Origin: Thalassococcus halodurans
GTDB taxonomy: Bacteria > Pseudomonadota > Alphaproteobacteria > Rhodobacterales > Rhodobacteraceae
DNA length: 64,000 bases
Direction: 5' to 3'
Assembly: GCF_900108225.1 (NCBI RefSeq)
Contig: NZ_FNUZ01000007.1
Span: 124,001 to 188,000, forward strand
In this document: positions 19,543-28,489 of the stretch, one piece after another
How the letters are laid out: every line of letters starts with the position of its first letter
Position numbering within the stretch: position 1 is the stretch's first letter
Program-made: the position numbers and the translations under genes
The notes under the pieces: model-generated
Seen by the model: the letters and a program-made list of their open reading frames with translations, nothing else
Database searches by the model: none
Told to the model about the DNA's origin: nothing

Positions 19543-19566
19543 AACTAATATGCTAGTTGATTAGTT
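19543..19566. promoter_or_regulatory. Candidate GntR operator in the uxaC/gntR divergent region
   Basis: Perfect 7-bp inverted repeat AACTAAT-N10-ATTAGTT centred about 47 bases before uxaC and 74 before gntR. It is the most conspicuous palindrome in the 121-base divergent intergenic region. Binding by the adjacent GntR regulator is inference. Confidence 0.5.
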
Positions 19567-19628
19567 GTGTCAAAAAAGATTTCGTCTATACTGTCCAAAG
19601 CTTGGAAAAACGGGACGACGCCTTGCCT

Positions 19629-20327
19629 ATGAATGACCTTTCCATTGCGCCCCTGTCGGCGATCCAGACTGTCACCACGACAGATCAGGTTTTTGAATCG
19701 CTCTACCACGCGCTCATCACGTTCAAGCTGGCCCCCGGAACCAAGGTTTCCGAAATCGAGATTGCCAAGGCGCTTGGCGTTTCGCGCCAGCCCGTGCGCG
19801 ACGCGTTCTTTCGCCTGTCGCAAGTGGGCTTCCTGCTGATCCGCCCGCAACGCGCGACACTGATCACCAAGATTTCCTCACAGGCAGTGCTTCAGGCCAG
19901 CTTTATCCGGACCGCGCTGGAAACCGCCTGCTTCCTTGATGCGGTCAACACCATGACCGAGGATGACTTCGACGAAATCCGCAGTCTGCTCGCACAACAG
20001 AAAACCGCCATCGCCGCAGATGAACGATCCAAGTTCCACGAACTGGATGACCGCATGCACCAGCGCATCTGTGAAATGTCCGGTCACGGCTATGCCTGGG
20101 CGCTGATCCAGGAACAAAAGGCCCATATGGACCGCGTGCGGTTTCTGTCCCTGTCGTTCGGCCAGCAAACCGCCTTTGACCAGCACCTGTCGATCACCGA
20201 CGCGCTGTTCGCCCGCGACGCGGATGCGGTTCAAAAACACCTCGAGGAACATCTGGGCCGGATCAAATACATCCTGCCCCAGATCCGCGAAGAACATCCC
20301 CAATATTTCGAAGATAGCGACACATGA
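19629..20327 (+). CDS. GntR/FadR-family regulator of the hexuronate locus
   Basis: 232 residues from the ATG at 19629. Winged helix with KVSEIEIAKALGVSRQPVRDAFFRLSQVGFLLIRPQR at about 38-75, followed by an FCD effector domain (FHELDDRMHQRICEMSGH; FDQHLSITDAL; LEEHLGRIKYIL) with the usual metal/effector His residues. It overlaps kdgK by four bases and is divergent from uxaC, so it is the likely local repressor responding to a uronate intermediate (UxuR/ExuR-like role). Confidence 0.88.
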   Translation: MNDLSIAPLSAIQTVTTTDQVFESLYHALITFKLAPGTKVSEIEIAKALGVSRQPVRDAFFRLSQVGFLLIRPQRATLITKISSQAVLQASFIRTALETACFLDAVNTMTEDDFDEIRSLLAQQKTAIAADERSKFHELDDRMHQRICEMSGHGYAWALIQEQKAHMDRVRFLSLSFGQQTAFDQHLSITDALFARDADAVQKHLEEHLGRIKYILPQIREEHPQYFEDSDT

Positions 20328-21220
20328 CGCAGACAGTTCTCGCCATTGGCGAATGTATGGTCGAAATGGCCCCGACAGGCGACGGCCATTACGCGATGGG
20401 CTTTGCCGGCGATACGTTCAACACCGCGTGGTACCTGCGCAAACTGGCGGGCGATGACCTGACCGTGTCCTATTTCAGCGCCGTGGGCGATGACGCGGCC
20501 TCGGCCCAGATGACCGCCTTTATGCAAGACGCGGGCGTGACGCCCGAACTACGGGTAATCCCCGGCGCGTCGGTCGGCCTGTATATGATTTCCCTGAAGG
20601 ACGGAGAGCGTAGTTTTTCCTACTGGCGCAGCGCCTCTGCCGCGCGGCAGATGGCAGACGGGCTGAGCGAACTGCCGAACCTGAAAGCAGGCGATGTGGC
20701 GTTTTTCTCGGGCATCACCTTGGCGATTTTGCCGGTTGAGGGGCGCGAAACGTTGCTGTCTGTTCTGGCAAAAGCCCGTGCGAAAGGCGTGCGCATCGTG
20801 TTCGACCCGAACCTGCGCCCGCGCCTCTGGGCTTCGGATCAAGAGATGTGTGATTGGATCATGCGCGGCGCGGCAGTGGCGGACATCGCCCTGCCCTCGT
20901 TCGAGGATGAAGCCACCTATTTCAACGATGCCGACAAGGCCGCGACAGCCAAACGTTATGCCGACGCGGGCGTTACCCTGTCGATCGTGAAGGACGGCGC
21001 AGATGCCGTTCTTATCGACGCCGCAGGCCAGCCACAGGAAACCGTTACGCCCCTCAAAGTGACCCAAGTGGTCGACACTACGGCGGCGGGCGATTCCTTT
21101 AACGCGGGCTTCCTAAGCGGTTTGATGTCGGGTCAGTCCAACGCCGATGCGGTGCGCGCGGGCTGTGCCCTAGCCGCGCAGGTCGTGGGCAAACGTGGTG
21201 CATTGGTCGATCTGGACTAA
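20324..21220 (+). CDS. kdgK: 2-keto-3-deoxygluconate kinase
   Basis: 298-residue PfkB/ribokinase family sugar kinase. The C-terminal signature DTTAAGDSFNAGFLSG (near 250) contains the catalytic Asp, and the N-terminal segment AIGECMVEMAPTGDG fits KdgK. It phosphorylates KDG, the common product of UxaA, UxuA and KduD, to KDPG. The aldolase (eda) is not in this window. Confidence 0.92.
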   Translation: MTQTVLAIGECMVEMAPTGDGHYAMGFAGDTFNTAWYLRKLAGDDLTVSYFSAVGDDAASAQMTAFMQDAGVTPELRVIPGASVGLYMISLKDGERSFSYWRSASAARQMADGLSELPNLKAGDVAFFSGITLAILPVEGRETLLSVLAKARAKGVRIVFDPNLRPRLWASDQEMCDWIMRGAAVADIALPSFEDEATYFNDADKAATAKRYADAGVTLSIVKDGADAVLIDAAGQPQETVTPLKVTQVVDTTAAGDSFNAGFLSGLMSGQSNADAVRAGCALAAQVVGKRGALVDLD

Positions 21221-21226
21221 AGCGCG

Positions 21227-21952
21227 CTATTCCTCGACCGAGAACTTGGCGCAATCGCTGCCGAAGGGCATCGAGATATCGCTGCCCGTAACCCCGCGCA
21301 GCAATTCGCCCAGTTCGACCTTGGATTTGGCCAAGCGGACCTTGGCGCTCATGATGTTGGTGAAATCGAATTCGTAGTCGGAATCCGGTAGGCCGGTTTC
21401 AAGGAAGGCCTCATTGCAAACCGGCTCTAACAAAGCGGCGGCAGGGTCCGACGCATAGAGGTCGTAACAGACCTTCATGGTCATATGCTCGGCCTCTTGC
21501 GTGCGGGCCAGTTTGAAGTTGTCATACTCTGCCTCAAGGCTTTTGACCGACTCTTGCGCAGCCGAGATTTCGCATTCCAGCCGCGCCCGTTCGTTCTGAT
21601 AATCGATTTGGTTCGAGGCCTTTTTGTTCATCGCCTTGTCGATATAGTCCTGCTCCATATCCGCCTCCATGCCAGTCAGGAAACGGCTTTTGGTGGTGAA
21701 ATATGTCCACTCGCCCCCTTTGGCGGCTTCAAGACAGGATTTCGCGTCAGCGATGACTTGGGTTGCGAACAAGGCGCGCCATTCGATGATCTGATCAGCA
21801 AGGGTTTCGGCGCGTTCCATGTCATCGGAACGAACGGCTTCCAGACAGGCCGCGACCGTTTCCTTGTGGGTGTCCGCCTGCGCGCCCGGACCCACGGCAT
21901 AGGTCACACCGGACAAAACCGCCAAAGGCGCAAATCGGATAATGCCATTCAT
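21227..21952 (-). CDS. Exported hypothetical protein with coiled-coil segment
   Basis: 241 residues from the ATG at 21952 (GGGGAT upstream). An N-terminal signal peptide ends near AQADT, followed by a helical acidic body. Residues about 118-160 are rich in E, Q, A and K in a coiled-coil pattern. Four Cys at about 36, 72, 126 and 163, plus two near the C-terminus, could form disulfides in the periplasm. I do not recognise the family. It converges on kdgK with a six-base gap and shows no functional link to either neighbour. Confidence 0.6.
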   Translation of the reverse strand: MNGIIRFAPLAVLSGVTYAVGPGAQADTHKETVAACLEAVRSDDMERAETLADQIIEWRALFATQVIADAKSCLEAAKGGEWTYFTTKSRFLTGMEADMEQDYIDKAMNKKASNQIDYQNERARLECEISAAQESVKSLEAEYDNFKLARTQEAEHMTMKVCYDLYASDPAAALLEPVCNEAFLETGLPDSDYEFDFTNIMSAKVRLAKSKVELGELLRGVTGSDISMPFGSDCAKFSVEE

Positions 21953-22053
21953 CAAAATATCCCCGCAGGCTTAATGCGTAAATTCGCGTAGGGCCGCAGA
22001 GCAATAATGAAACAGCAACAGCATCACCTGAGCGGCCATGCTGTTTAACGAAA

Positions 22054-22079
22054 CAGGGCGGGGTTTGTTCCCCGCCCTG
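22054..22079 (-). terminator. Rho-independent terminator of the GS/TRAP operon
   Basis: Perfect 10-bp stem CAGGGCGGGG / CCCCGCCCTG with a 6-base loop. On the minus strand it is followed by TTTCGTT. It begins seven bases past the alcohol dehydrogenase stop. Confidence 0.85.
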
Positions 22080-22085
22080 AGTGTT

Positions 22086-23231
22086 TTAGATCACCGCTTC
22101 GAACAGCGCTGTGACGTTTTCGGTGGTCAGTTCCACCGGATTGCCACCGCAGGACGGATCGGACAGCGCCATGGGCACCAGCACATCCATCTTATCCCCC
22201 GTCACGCCCATCTCGGACAGTTTGCGCGGGATGTTAAAGCTGTCGTTGAACGTCTGAACAAAGGCGCGGAAGCCGTCATATCCGCCATCAATGCCCAGAT
22301 ATCCCGCCGCGCGATCAAACCGGTCGCGGATCATGGGTTCGTTCAGGTCTAGAACCGCAGGCATACAGACCGCGTTGGTGGTGCCGTGGTGCGTGTTGAA
22401 CACCGCGCCAATCGGGTGGGACAGCGCGTGGATCGCCCCCAGACCTTTCTGGAACGCCGTCGCCCCCATCGCCGCCGCCGACATCATCTGTGCGCGGGCC
22501 TCGACATCCGTGCCGTCCTGATAGGCGCGGGGCAGGTAGTCGATGACCAACCGCATACCTTCCAGCGCGATGCCTTGGCTCATGGGATGGTAGAAGGGTG
22601 ACGAAAAAGCCTCGACACAGTGGGCAAAGGCATCAAGGCCCGTGCCTGCCGTGATCATGGGCGGCATGCCGACGGTCAGTTCGGGGTCACAGATCACCAC
22701 CGATGGCAAAACCTTGGGGTGGAAGATGATCTTTTTCTCATGCGTGGCCGAATTGGTGATGACACTGGCGCGCCCCACCTCAGACCCTGTACCAGCGGTG
22801 GTCGGCACAGCCACGATCGGCGCGATGGCGTCGGCATCCGCACGGGTCCACCAATCGCCGATATCCTCAAAGTCCCAAACAGGGCGCGTTTGACCAGCCA
22901 TAAAGGCGACCATTTTGCCAAGGTCGAGACCCGAGCCACCACCAAAAGCGATCACACCGTCATGGCCGCCTTCTTTATAAGCGGCCACACCAGCGGCCAG
23001 ATTGATCTCGGACGGGTTCGGATCGACGTCCGAGAAAATGCCACGGCCAAGGCCTGCGGCCTCCATGATGTCCAGCGTCGCGGCTGTGATCGGCAGCGGC
23101 GCAAGGCCCTTGTCCGTCACCAGAAGCGGGCGCTTGATGCCAGCGGCTTCGCACGCGCCGGGCAGTTCGGCGATGCGCCCTGCCCCGAATTTCACTGCGG
23201 TCGGATAGGACCAGTTTCCAACAAGGCTCAT
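22086..23231 (-). CDS. Iron-containing alcohol dehydrogenase
   Basis: 381-residue group III (Fe-ADH) dehydrogenase. The nucleotide-binding motif GGGSGLDLGKMVAF lies near 97, TAGTGSEVGRASVIT near 145, and metal ligands lie in the segments DAFAHCVEAFSS and GAIHALSHPIGAVFNTHHG. NAD(P)-dependent oxidation of an alcohol to an aldehyde is the likely reaction. It is the last gene of the operon, overlapping the aldehyde dehydrogenase by four bases, so the two probably run consecutive oxidations. Confidence 0.9.
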   Translation of the reverse strand: MSLVGNWSYPTAVKFGAGRIAELPGACEAAGIKRPLLVTDKGLAPLPITAATLDIMEAAGLGRGIFSDVDPNPSEINLAAGVAAYKEGGHDGVIAFGGGSGLDLGKMVAFMAGQTRPVWDFEDIGDWWTRADADAIAPIVAVPTTAGTGSEVGRASVITNSATHEKKIIFHPKVLPSVVICDPELTVGMPPMITAGTGLDAFAHCVEAFSSPFYHPMSQGIALEGMRLVIDYLPRAYQDGTDVEARAQMMSAAAMGATAFQKGLGAIHALSHPIGAVFNTHHGTTNAVCMPAVLDLNEPMIRDRFDRAAGYLGIDGGYDGFRAFVQTFNDSFNIPRKLSEMGVTGDKMDVLVPMALSDPSCGGNPVELTTENVTALFEAVI

Positions 23232-24604
23232 TTCGTCACCTTCTTAAGATGGTAGGATTTCGGACGGGTCAGGTTCTGATAGCCGATCACCGACAATCCC
23301 CCGCCACGTCCTGTGTTTTTGCACCCCGTCCAGCACAGACCGGGGTCAAGGTAATCGGCGCGGTTCATGAACACCGTGCCGGTTTCGATCTGGTCGCCCA
23401 CTCGCTGCGCACGGTCCACATCCGCCGTCCAAAGGCTGGCGGTCAGACCGAATTCGCTGTCGTTCATCAGGGCAACCGCCTCTTCGTCGCTTTTGACGGA
23501 CATGATGCCGACCACGGGGCCAAAGCTTTCGTCGCGCATCACGCGCATGTCGTGGGTGACATTGGTCAGGATTTGCGGCGTCAGATAAGCGCCGCCGTCA
23601 TCCTCTGGGAAGGTATCGATATGGGTCTTTGCACCCATCTCGACCGCCTCGGCGATTTGCGCACGCACCTCTTTGGCAAAGCGGATGTTGGCCATCGGGC
23701 CGATGGTAGTTTCCGCATCCAACGGGTTGCCAAGCTTGTAGCCATTGACCACGGCAACGGCCTTTTCAACAAAGGCGTCAAAAAGGCTTTCGTGCACGTA
23801 AATCCGTTCGATCCCGCAGCAGCACTGACCCGAGTTGAACATCGCGCCGTCGATCAGCGTATCAACGGCCGCATCCAGATCGGCGTCTTCCATGACATAG
23901 CCCGGATCCTTGCCCCCCAGTTCGGTGCCCACGCCGGTAAACGTGCCCGCCGCTGCGCGTTCCATCGCCTGACCACCGCCGACGGAGCCTGTGAAGTTCA
24001 CAAAGTCGAAGGCCTTTTCCGAAATCAGGGCCGAGGTCGTGTCGTGATCAAGGAACACGTTCTGGAACACGTCCTCAGGCACGCCCGCATCGTGGAACGC
24101 CTTGGCCATGCGTTCGCCCACCAACAGGGTCTGCGCCGCATGCTTCAGCACAACGGTGTTCCCCGCGATCAGCGCAGGCGCGACCGTGTTGATCGCGGTC
24201 ATGTAGGGGTAGTTCCAAGGCGCCACGACAAAGACGACGCCGTGGGGAATGCGTTTGATATAGCGTTTGAAAGTGGCGTCTTCGCCGACCTGAATATCAG
24301 CCAGCGCCTCGGCTGCGATGTCCGCCATGTAAGACGCGCGTTCGTTGAAACCGCCGAATTCGCCGCCGTAGCGCACGGGACGCCCCATCATATGGGCCAG
24401 TTCCGGCACGATTTCGTCGTTCATCGCACCCACAGCGGCCACGCCTGCCATAACCAGATCGATGCGTTCCTGAAGCGGGCGCCCGGCCCAAGCCGGTTGC
24501 GCCGCGCGGGACGCACTTACCACATCGCGCGCGGCCTCAAGCGTCAGAGTTGGACGTTCTGCATAAACCGATCCGTCGATCGGCGAGATACAAGTGACGG
24601 TCAT
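23228..24604 (-). CDS. Aldehyde dehydrogenase family protein
   Basis: 458 residues from the ATG at 24604, which follows GGAGAGG; an upstream in-frame ATG has no ribosome site. ALDH motifs include VVAPWNYPYMTAINTVAPAL (~134), FTGSVGGGQAME (~205), ELGGKDPGYVMEDAD (~234) and the catalytic Cys in FNSGQCCCGIERIYV (~269). Oxidises an aldehyde to the acid with NAD(P). Its place between a GS-like ligase and an alcohol dehydrogenase suggests a gamma-glutamyl-aminoaldehyde type substrate (inference). Confidence 0.93.
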   Translation of the reverse strand: MTVTCISPIDGSVYAERPTLTLEAARDVVSASRAAQPAWAGRPLQERIDLVMAGVAAVGAMNDEIVPELAHMMGRPVRYGGEFGGFNERASYMADIAAEALADIQVGEDATFKRYIKRIPHGVVFVVAPWNYPYMTAINTVAPALIAGNTVVLKHAAQTLLVGERMAKAFHDAGVPEDVFQNVFLDHDTTSALISEKAFDFVNFTGSVGGGQAMERAAAGTFTGVGTELGGKDPGYVMEDADLDAAVDTLIDGAMFNSGQCCCGIERIYVHESLFDAFVEKAVAVVNGYKLGNPLDAETTIGPMANIRFAKEVRAQIAEAVEMGAKTHIDTFPEDDGGAYLTPQILTNVTHDMRVMRDESFGPVVGIMSVKSDEEAVALMNDSEFGLTASLWTADVDRAQRVGDQIETGTVFMNRADYLDPGLCWTGCKNTGRGGGLSVIGYQNLTRPKSYHLKKVTK

Positions 24605-24656
24605 GCGACCTCTCCATAGTGATTTCGGTTCGATGGAACCGACGTGTTTGTAAAAC

Positions 24657-26009
24657 TCAGGCCCGTTCGAAATTCCGGCGGATTTCGTAGTCGGTGACGA
24701 TGCGGTCATAGTCTTCGATCTCGACCTCGGCAGCGCGGGCGTAATGGGTGATTACGTCTTCGCCAAAGGCCTCTTTCAGCATGTCGGAAGCGATCAGCGC
24801 TTCGCGCGCATCCCGCAGGGTCGAAGGGATTTCACCGGCGTCCGCGACTTCATAGGCGTCGCCTTTCAGCGCGTCCGACAGGCTCAACTTTTCCTCGATC
24901 CCCTTCAGGCCCGCCGCCAACATTGCCGCCTGCGCCAGATAGGGGTTCATATCCGCGCCCGGGATACGGCATTCAACGCGCACGCCTTTGGTGCCATCGC
25001 CACACAGACGGAAGGCGGCGGTGCGGTTATCGACCGACCAGACAGTGCGCGTGGGCGCAAAGGTGCCTTTGGCAAAGCGCTTGTAGCTGTTGATGTAGGG
25101 CGCCATGAAGTAGGTGTAATCGCTGGCATAGGCGATCAGACCCGCCATGTAGTGATCCATCAGTTCGGACTTCGCCAAGGGGCGGTCGGCGTCATAAAAC
25201 GCGTTCGTTCCGTCCTTCCAAAGCGACTGATGCACATGGGCAGCACTGCCAACGCGATCATGATGCCACTTGGACATGAAGGTCGCCGCAGCACCGTTCT
25301 GATGGGCAATTTCCTTGACCGCGTGCTTGGCAATCGTGTGGTGATCGGCGCAGGCCAAGGCCTCGGCGTATTTGATGTTCAGCTCTTCCTGACCGGCCTC
25401 GGCCTCGCCCTTGGACCCTTCCACCGGCACACCCATCGCGCGCAGGTGGTTCCGGATCGGGCGCATGATGTGCTCTTCCTTGGACGTCTGGAAGATGTGG
25501 TAGTCTTCGTTGTAGCGCGAGATCGTCTTCATCTCGCGGAAGCCTTCCGCACCGATCTGGTCATGCGTGCCTTGGAACAGGAAGAACTCAAGCTCCGTCG
25601 CCATAACCGGCGTCAGACCCATCGCAGTCGCCCGCGCGATCTGGTTCTTCAGCATCTGGCGCGGCGCGTGCGGCACGGGTTTATGAGTGTGGTGATCAAT
25701 AATATCGCACAGAACCATCGCGGTGCCTTCCAGCCACGGCGTGGGCCGGATCGTGCTCAGATCAGGCTTCATGACATAGTCGCCATAGCCCTGTTCCCAA
25801 CTGGTCGATTTGTACCCTTCAGGCGTCGACATCACCAGATCGGTCGCCAGCAGGTAATTACAGCAATGGGTTTCATCCTCGGCTATGTCCAGAAACGCCT
25901 CGGCGTGGAAACGTTTGCCCATCAGACGTCCCTGCATATCGATCATACAGGTCAGAACGGTGTCGATGGCACCGCTTGCGATCTGGGTCTTAAGCTCTTC
26001 AAATGTCAT
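24657..26009 (-). CDS. Glutamine synthetase family protein, probable gamma-glutamyl-amine ligase
   Basis: 450 residues. It has the GS catalytic domain (ATELEFFLF near 140, GEAEAGQEELNIKYA near 205, metal-binding HVHQSLW, NSYKRFAKGTFAPTRTVWSVDNRTAAFRLCG near 310-340). The N-terminal beta-grasp is short, and no adenylylation-type Tyr loop (NLY[DE]LP) is seen. This matches PuuA/IpuC/GlnA4-type ligases that attach glutamate to amines rather than ammonia-assimilating GlnA. Operon partners (alcohol and aldehyde dehydrogenases, HutG-like hydrolase, TRAP system) support amine or amino-alcohol catabolism. The exact amine cannot be told. Confidence 0.85.
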   Translation of the reverse strand: MTFEELKTQIASGAIDTVLTCMIDMQGRLMGKRFHAEAFLDIAEDETHCCNYLLATDLVMSTPEGYKSTSWEQGYGDYVMKPDLSTIRPTPWLEGTAMVLCDIIDHHTHKPVPHAPRQMLKNQIARATAMGLTPVMATELEFFLFQGTHDQIGAEGFREMKTISRYNEDYHIFQTSKEEHIMRPIRNHLRAMGVPVEGSKGEAEAGQEELNIKYAEALACADHHTIAKHAVKEIAHQNGAAATFMSKWHHDRVGSAAHVHQSLWKDGTNAFYDADRPLAKSELMDHYMAGLIAYASDYTYFMAPYINSYKRFAKGTFAPTRTVWSVDNRTAAFRLCGDGTKGVRVECRIPGADMNPYLAQAAMLAAGLKGIEEKLSLSDALKGDAYEVADAGEIPSTLRDAREALIASDMLKEAFGEDVITHYARAAEVEIEDYDRIVTDYEIRRNFERA

Positions 26010-26029
26010 GTCAGCCTCGGAATTGATGC

Positions 26030-26066
26030 GCGGGACAGACAGCCCGACAGGGCCCGCCCATCCCGC
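26030..26066 (-). other. Intercistronic hairpin between dctP and the GS-like gene
   Basis: GCGGGA and TCCCGC arms enclose a GC-rich 25-base segment that can fold further. No T-tract is present. Probably stabilises the upstream dctP mRNA, as with the hairpin at 17055-17080. Confidence 0.4.
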
Positions 26067-26077
26067 TAATGTTAGGA

Positions 26078-27106
26078 TCAGCCGTAGCGATACGGACGAC
26101 CGGCCTTTGTCATGTCGGCATTGTACTTCTTGAAGATCTCGACGACTTTGGCCTTTGTCTCGGATTCAGCCGCGATCTCGTCCCAGAACTTGACGGCCGC
26201 TTCTTCAACTGTGGCCCATTCTTCATCGGGAATCGAGGTCAGTTGCATCTTGTCGCCGTTGACGCGCAGCGATGCTTCGCCACCCCAATACCACCACTGA
26301 CGATAGTAGTGCGACTGGTCACAGCAGACGCGGAACAATGTCTGCAGGTCTTCCGGCAGTTCGTTCCAGCGGTCCATGTTGGCAAAGAACGATCCTGCCC
26401 ACGCGCCCGAGATGTTGTTGGTCAGGAAGTAGTTGGTCACATCCGCCCAGCCGACTGTGTAGTCTTCGGTGATGCCGGACCACGCGATGCCGTCCAGTTC
26501 GCCTGTCTGAACCGCGACCTCGATGTCTTCCCAAGGCAGCGTGACCGGCACGACGCCGAACTGTGACAGGAAGCGGCCCGCTGTCGGGAAGGTAAAGACG
26601 CGCTTCCCTTTCAGGTCTTCCAGCGAACGGATCGGGTCTTTGGTGGCAAAGTGGCACGGGTCCCAGGAACCGGCCGAGATATGTTTGACGCCAACCTTGG
26701 AATATTCCTCATCCCAGATTTCGTTCAGGCCGTACTGGTTGAACAGCACCGGCACATCCAGCGAATAGCGCGACCCGAACGGGAAGTAGCCGCCGAACAC
26801 GGTGACTTCTGTCGGCGACGCCATGGAGTCATCATCAGACTGAACCGCATCAATCGTGCCACGCTGCATTGCGCGGAACAATTCGCCCGTGGGCACCAGC
26901 TGATCGGCATAGAACAGTTCGATCTGCATGCGGTCGCCTGCGATCTTGTTAAACATCTCGATCGCGGGGTCGATCACGTGAGCGGCCAGTGCGGGGCCCG
27001 CGTATGTCTGCATGCGCCATTTGATGGTGCTTTGTGCCAGCGCCGGTGTGGCCAAGGCCGCCGGAGCTGTGGCCGCGCCGGCCAGAAACTTACGTCTTGA
27101 AGTCAT
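26078..27106 (-). CDS. dctP: TRAP transporter substrate-binding protein DctP (TakP-like), GS operon
   Basis: 342 residues with a twin-arginine-like leader (TSRRKFLAGAATAPAALA) and cleavage near ALA-QS. Motifs include IELFYADQLVPTGELFRAMQRGTIDAVQ (~60-88), GSWDPCHFATKDPIRSLEDLKGKRVFTFP (~150-178), VAVQTGELDGIAWSG and a C-terminal Trp-rich helix. This looks like the TakP/large-ligand subgroup. Ligand unknown; operon context suggests a nitrogenous substrate. Confidence 0.9.
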   Translation of the reverse strand: MTSRRKFLAGAATAPAALATPALAQSTIKWRMQTYAGPALAAHVIDPAIEMFNKIAGDRMQIELFYADQLVPTGELFRAMQRGTIDAVQSDDDSMASPTEVTVFGGYFPFGSRYSLDVPVLFNQYGLNEIWDEEYSKVGVKHISAGSWDPCHFATKDPIRSLEDLKGKRVFTFPTAGRFLSQFGVVPVTLPWEDIEVAVQTGELDGIAWSGITEDYTVGWADVTNYFLTNNISGAWAGSFFANMDRWNELPEDLQTLFRVCCDQSHYYRQWWYWGGEASLRVNGDKMQLTSIPDEEWATVEEAAVKFWDEIAAESETKAKVVEIFKKYNADMTKAGRPYRYG

Positions 27107-27163
27107 GTCTTCTCTCCTACTGTTGGGTGGACGGGCCGGTTTTCCCAGCCTCTTGGTGATGAA

Positions 27164-28489
27164 TTATTTTCCGTAAACAAGGTCCGGCAGCCAAAGCGCG
27201 ATCTGCGGGAAGATCATCACAAGCGCGAGCGCGACAATCATCACGGCCACAAACGGCACGATAGAGCGGTAGATATCTTTGATGGTGATTTCCGGCGGGG
27301 CCATGGCCCGCATCAGGAACAGGTTATAGCCGAAGGGCGGCGTCATATACGCGATCTGGCAGGTGATGGTGTAAAGCACGCCGTACCACACCAGATCAAA
27401 GCCAAGCGCACCGACCAAAGGCACATAAAGCGGCGCCACGATGACTAACATCGCGGTGTCGTCCAGAAACGTGCCCATGACGATGAACGACAGCTGCATC
27501 AGGATCAGGATGACCCACGGGTTCAGGCCCAGACGTTCGGTAAACAAGTCCTCGATGGCGCGCACAGCGCCCAGACCATCAAACACCGCCCCAAAGGCCA
27601 GCGCCGCAAGGATGATCCACATGAACATGCAGGTGATGGCCAGTGTCTGACGCACCGATGTTTCAAACACCACACGTGTCATCCGCCCTTTCAGCACCGC
27701 CGCAACAAAGGCCGCGATCGCGCCGATGGCCGAGCTTTCGACAAGGCTGGTCCAGCCGTTCACGAACGGCACCATCATAACGGCAAAGATTCCAACAGGC
27801 AGCAGACCCGCGCGGAGCAGGCGCAGCTTTTCGGCCATGCCAATATCGCGTTCCTCGGGCGGTAGCGCCGGACCCAGTTCAGGGTTCAGGCGGCAACGGA
27901 TCGCAATGTAGATGATGAACAGCGTCGCCATCATCAGGCCTGGAATGGCCCCCGCCAGCCACAGCTGACCCACCGGCTGCCGCGCGATCATCGCATAAAG
28001 CACCAAGACGACAGAGGGCGGCACAAGGATACCCAGACTGGAGCCCGCCTGAATGACGCCGGTCACCATCAGTTTGTCATAATTTCGCTTCAGCAATTCG
28101 GGCAGCGCGATGGTCGCACCAATCGCCATACCTGCCACCGACAGGCCGTTCATTGCCGAAATCAGCACCATCAGCCCGATTGTCCCAATGGCCAGACCGC
28201 CGCGCAAACCGCCCATCCAGACGTGGAACATTTTGTACAGATCGTCGGCAATTTTGGATTCCGACAGCACGTAGCCCATGAAGATAAACATCGGCAGCGT
28301 CAGCAGTGGATACCACTTCATCAGCTTCATCGCGGCGGAGAACCCGATGTCATAGCCGCCACGGTCGCCCCACAGGAACAACGCTGCCATGACCGCTACA
28401 AAGCCAATCGCCGCAAAGACGCGCTGACCTGTGAACAGCATCAGCATCATGGTCGAGAACATGAGGATGGCGATCAATTCATACGGCAT
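27164..28489 (-). CDS. dctM: TRAP transporter large permease DctM, GS operon
   Basis: 441 residues with about 12 hydrophobic segments and DctM hallmarks (GLSVAGMAIGATIALPELLKR, GSSLGILVPPSVVLVLYAM, MGTFLDDTAMLVIVAPLYVPL). Overlaps the upstream dctQ gene by 11 bases. Confidence 0.93.
   Translation of the reverse strand: MPYELIAILMFSTMMLMLFTGQRVFAAIGFVAVMAALFLWGDRGGYDIGFSAAMKLMKWYPLLTLPMFIFMGYVLSESKIADDLYKMFHVWMGGLRGGLAIGTIGLMVLISAMNGLSVAGMAIGATIALPELLKRNYDKLMVTGVIQAGSSLGILVPPSVVLVLYAMIARQPVGQLWLAGAIPGLMMATLFIIYIAIRCRLNPELGPALPPEERDIGMAEKLRLLRAGLLPVGIFAVMMVPFVNGWTSLVESSAIGAIAAFVAAVLKGRMTRVVFETSVRQTLAITCMFMWIILAALAFGAVFDGLGAVRAIEDLFTERLGLNPWVILILMQLSFIVMGTFLDDTAMLVIVAPLYVPLVGALGFDLVWYGVLYTITCQIAYMTPPFGYNLFLMRAMAPPEITIKDIYRSIVPFVAVMIVALALVMIFPQIALWLPDLVYGK

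Noticed and set aside
24657-26009. Housekeeping glutamine synthetase GlnA
   Set aside because: The adenylylation loop motif is not seen, no glnB is adjacent, and the gene is embedded in a catabolic TRAP operon, so ammonia assimilation is not the favoured role.
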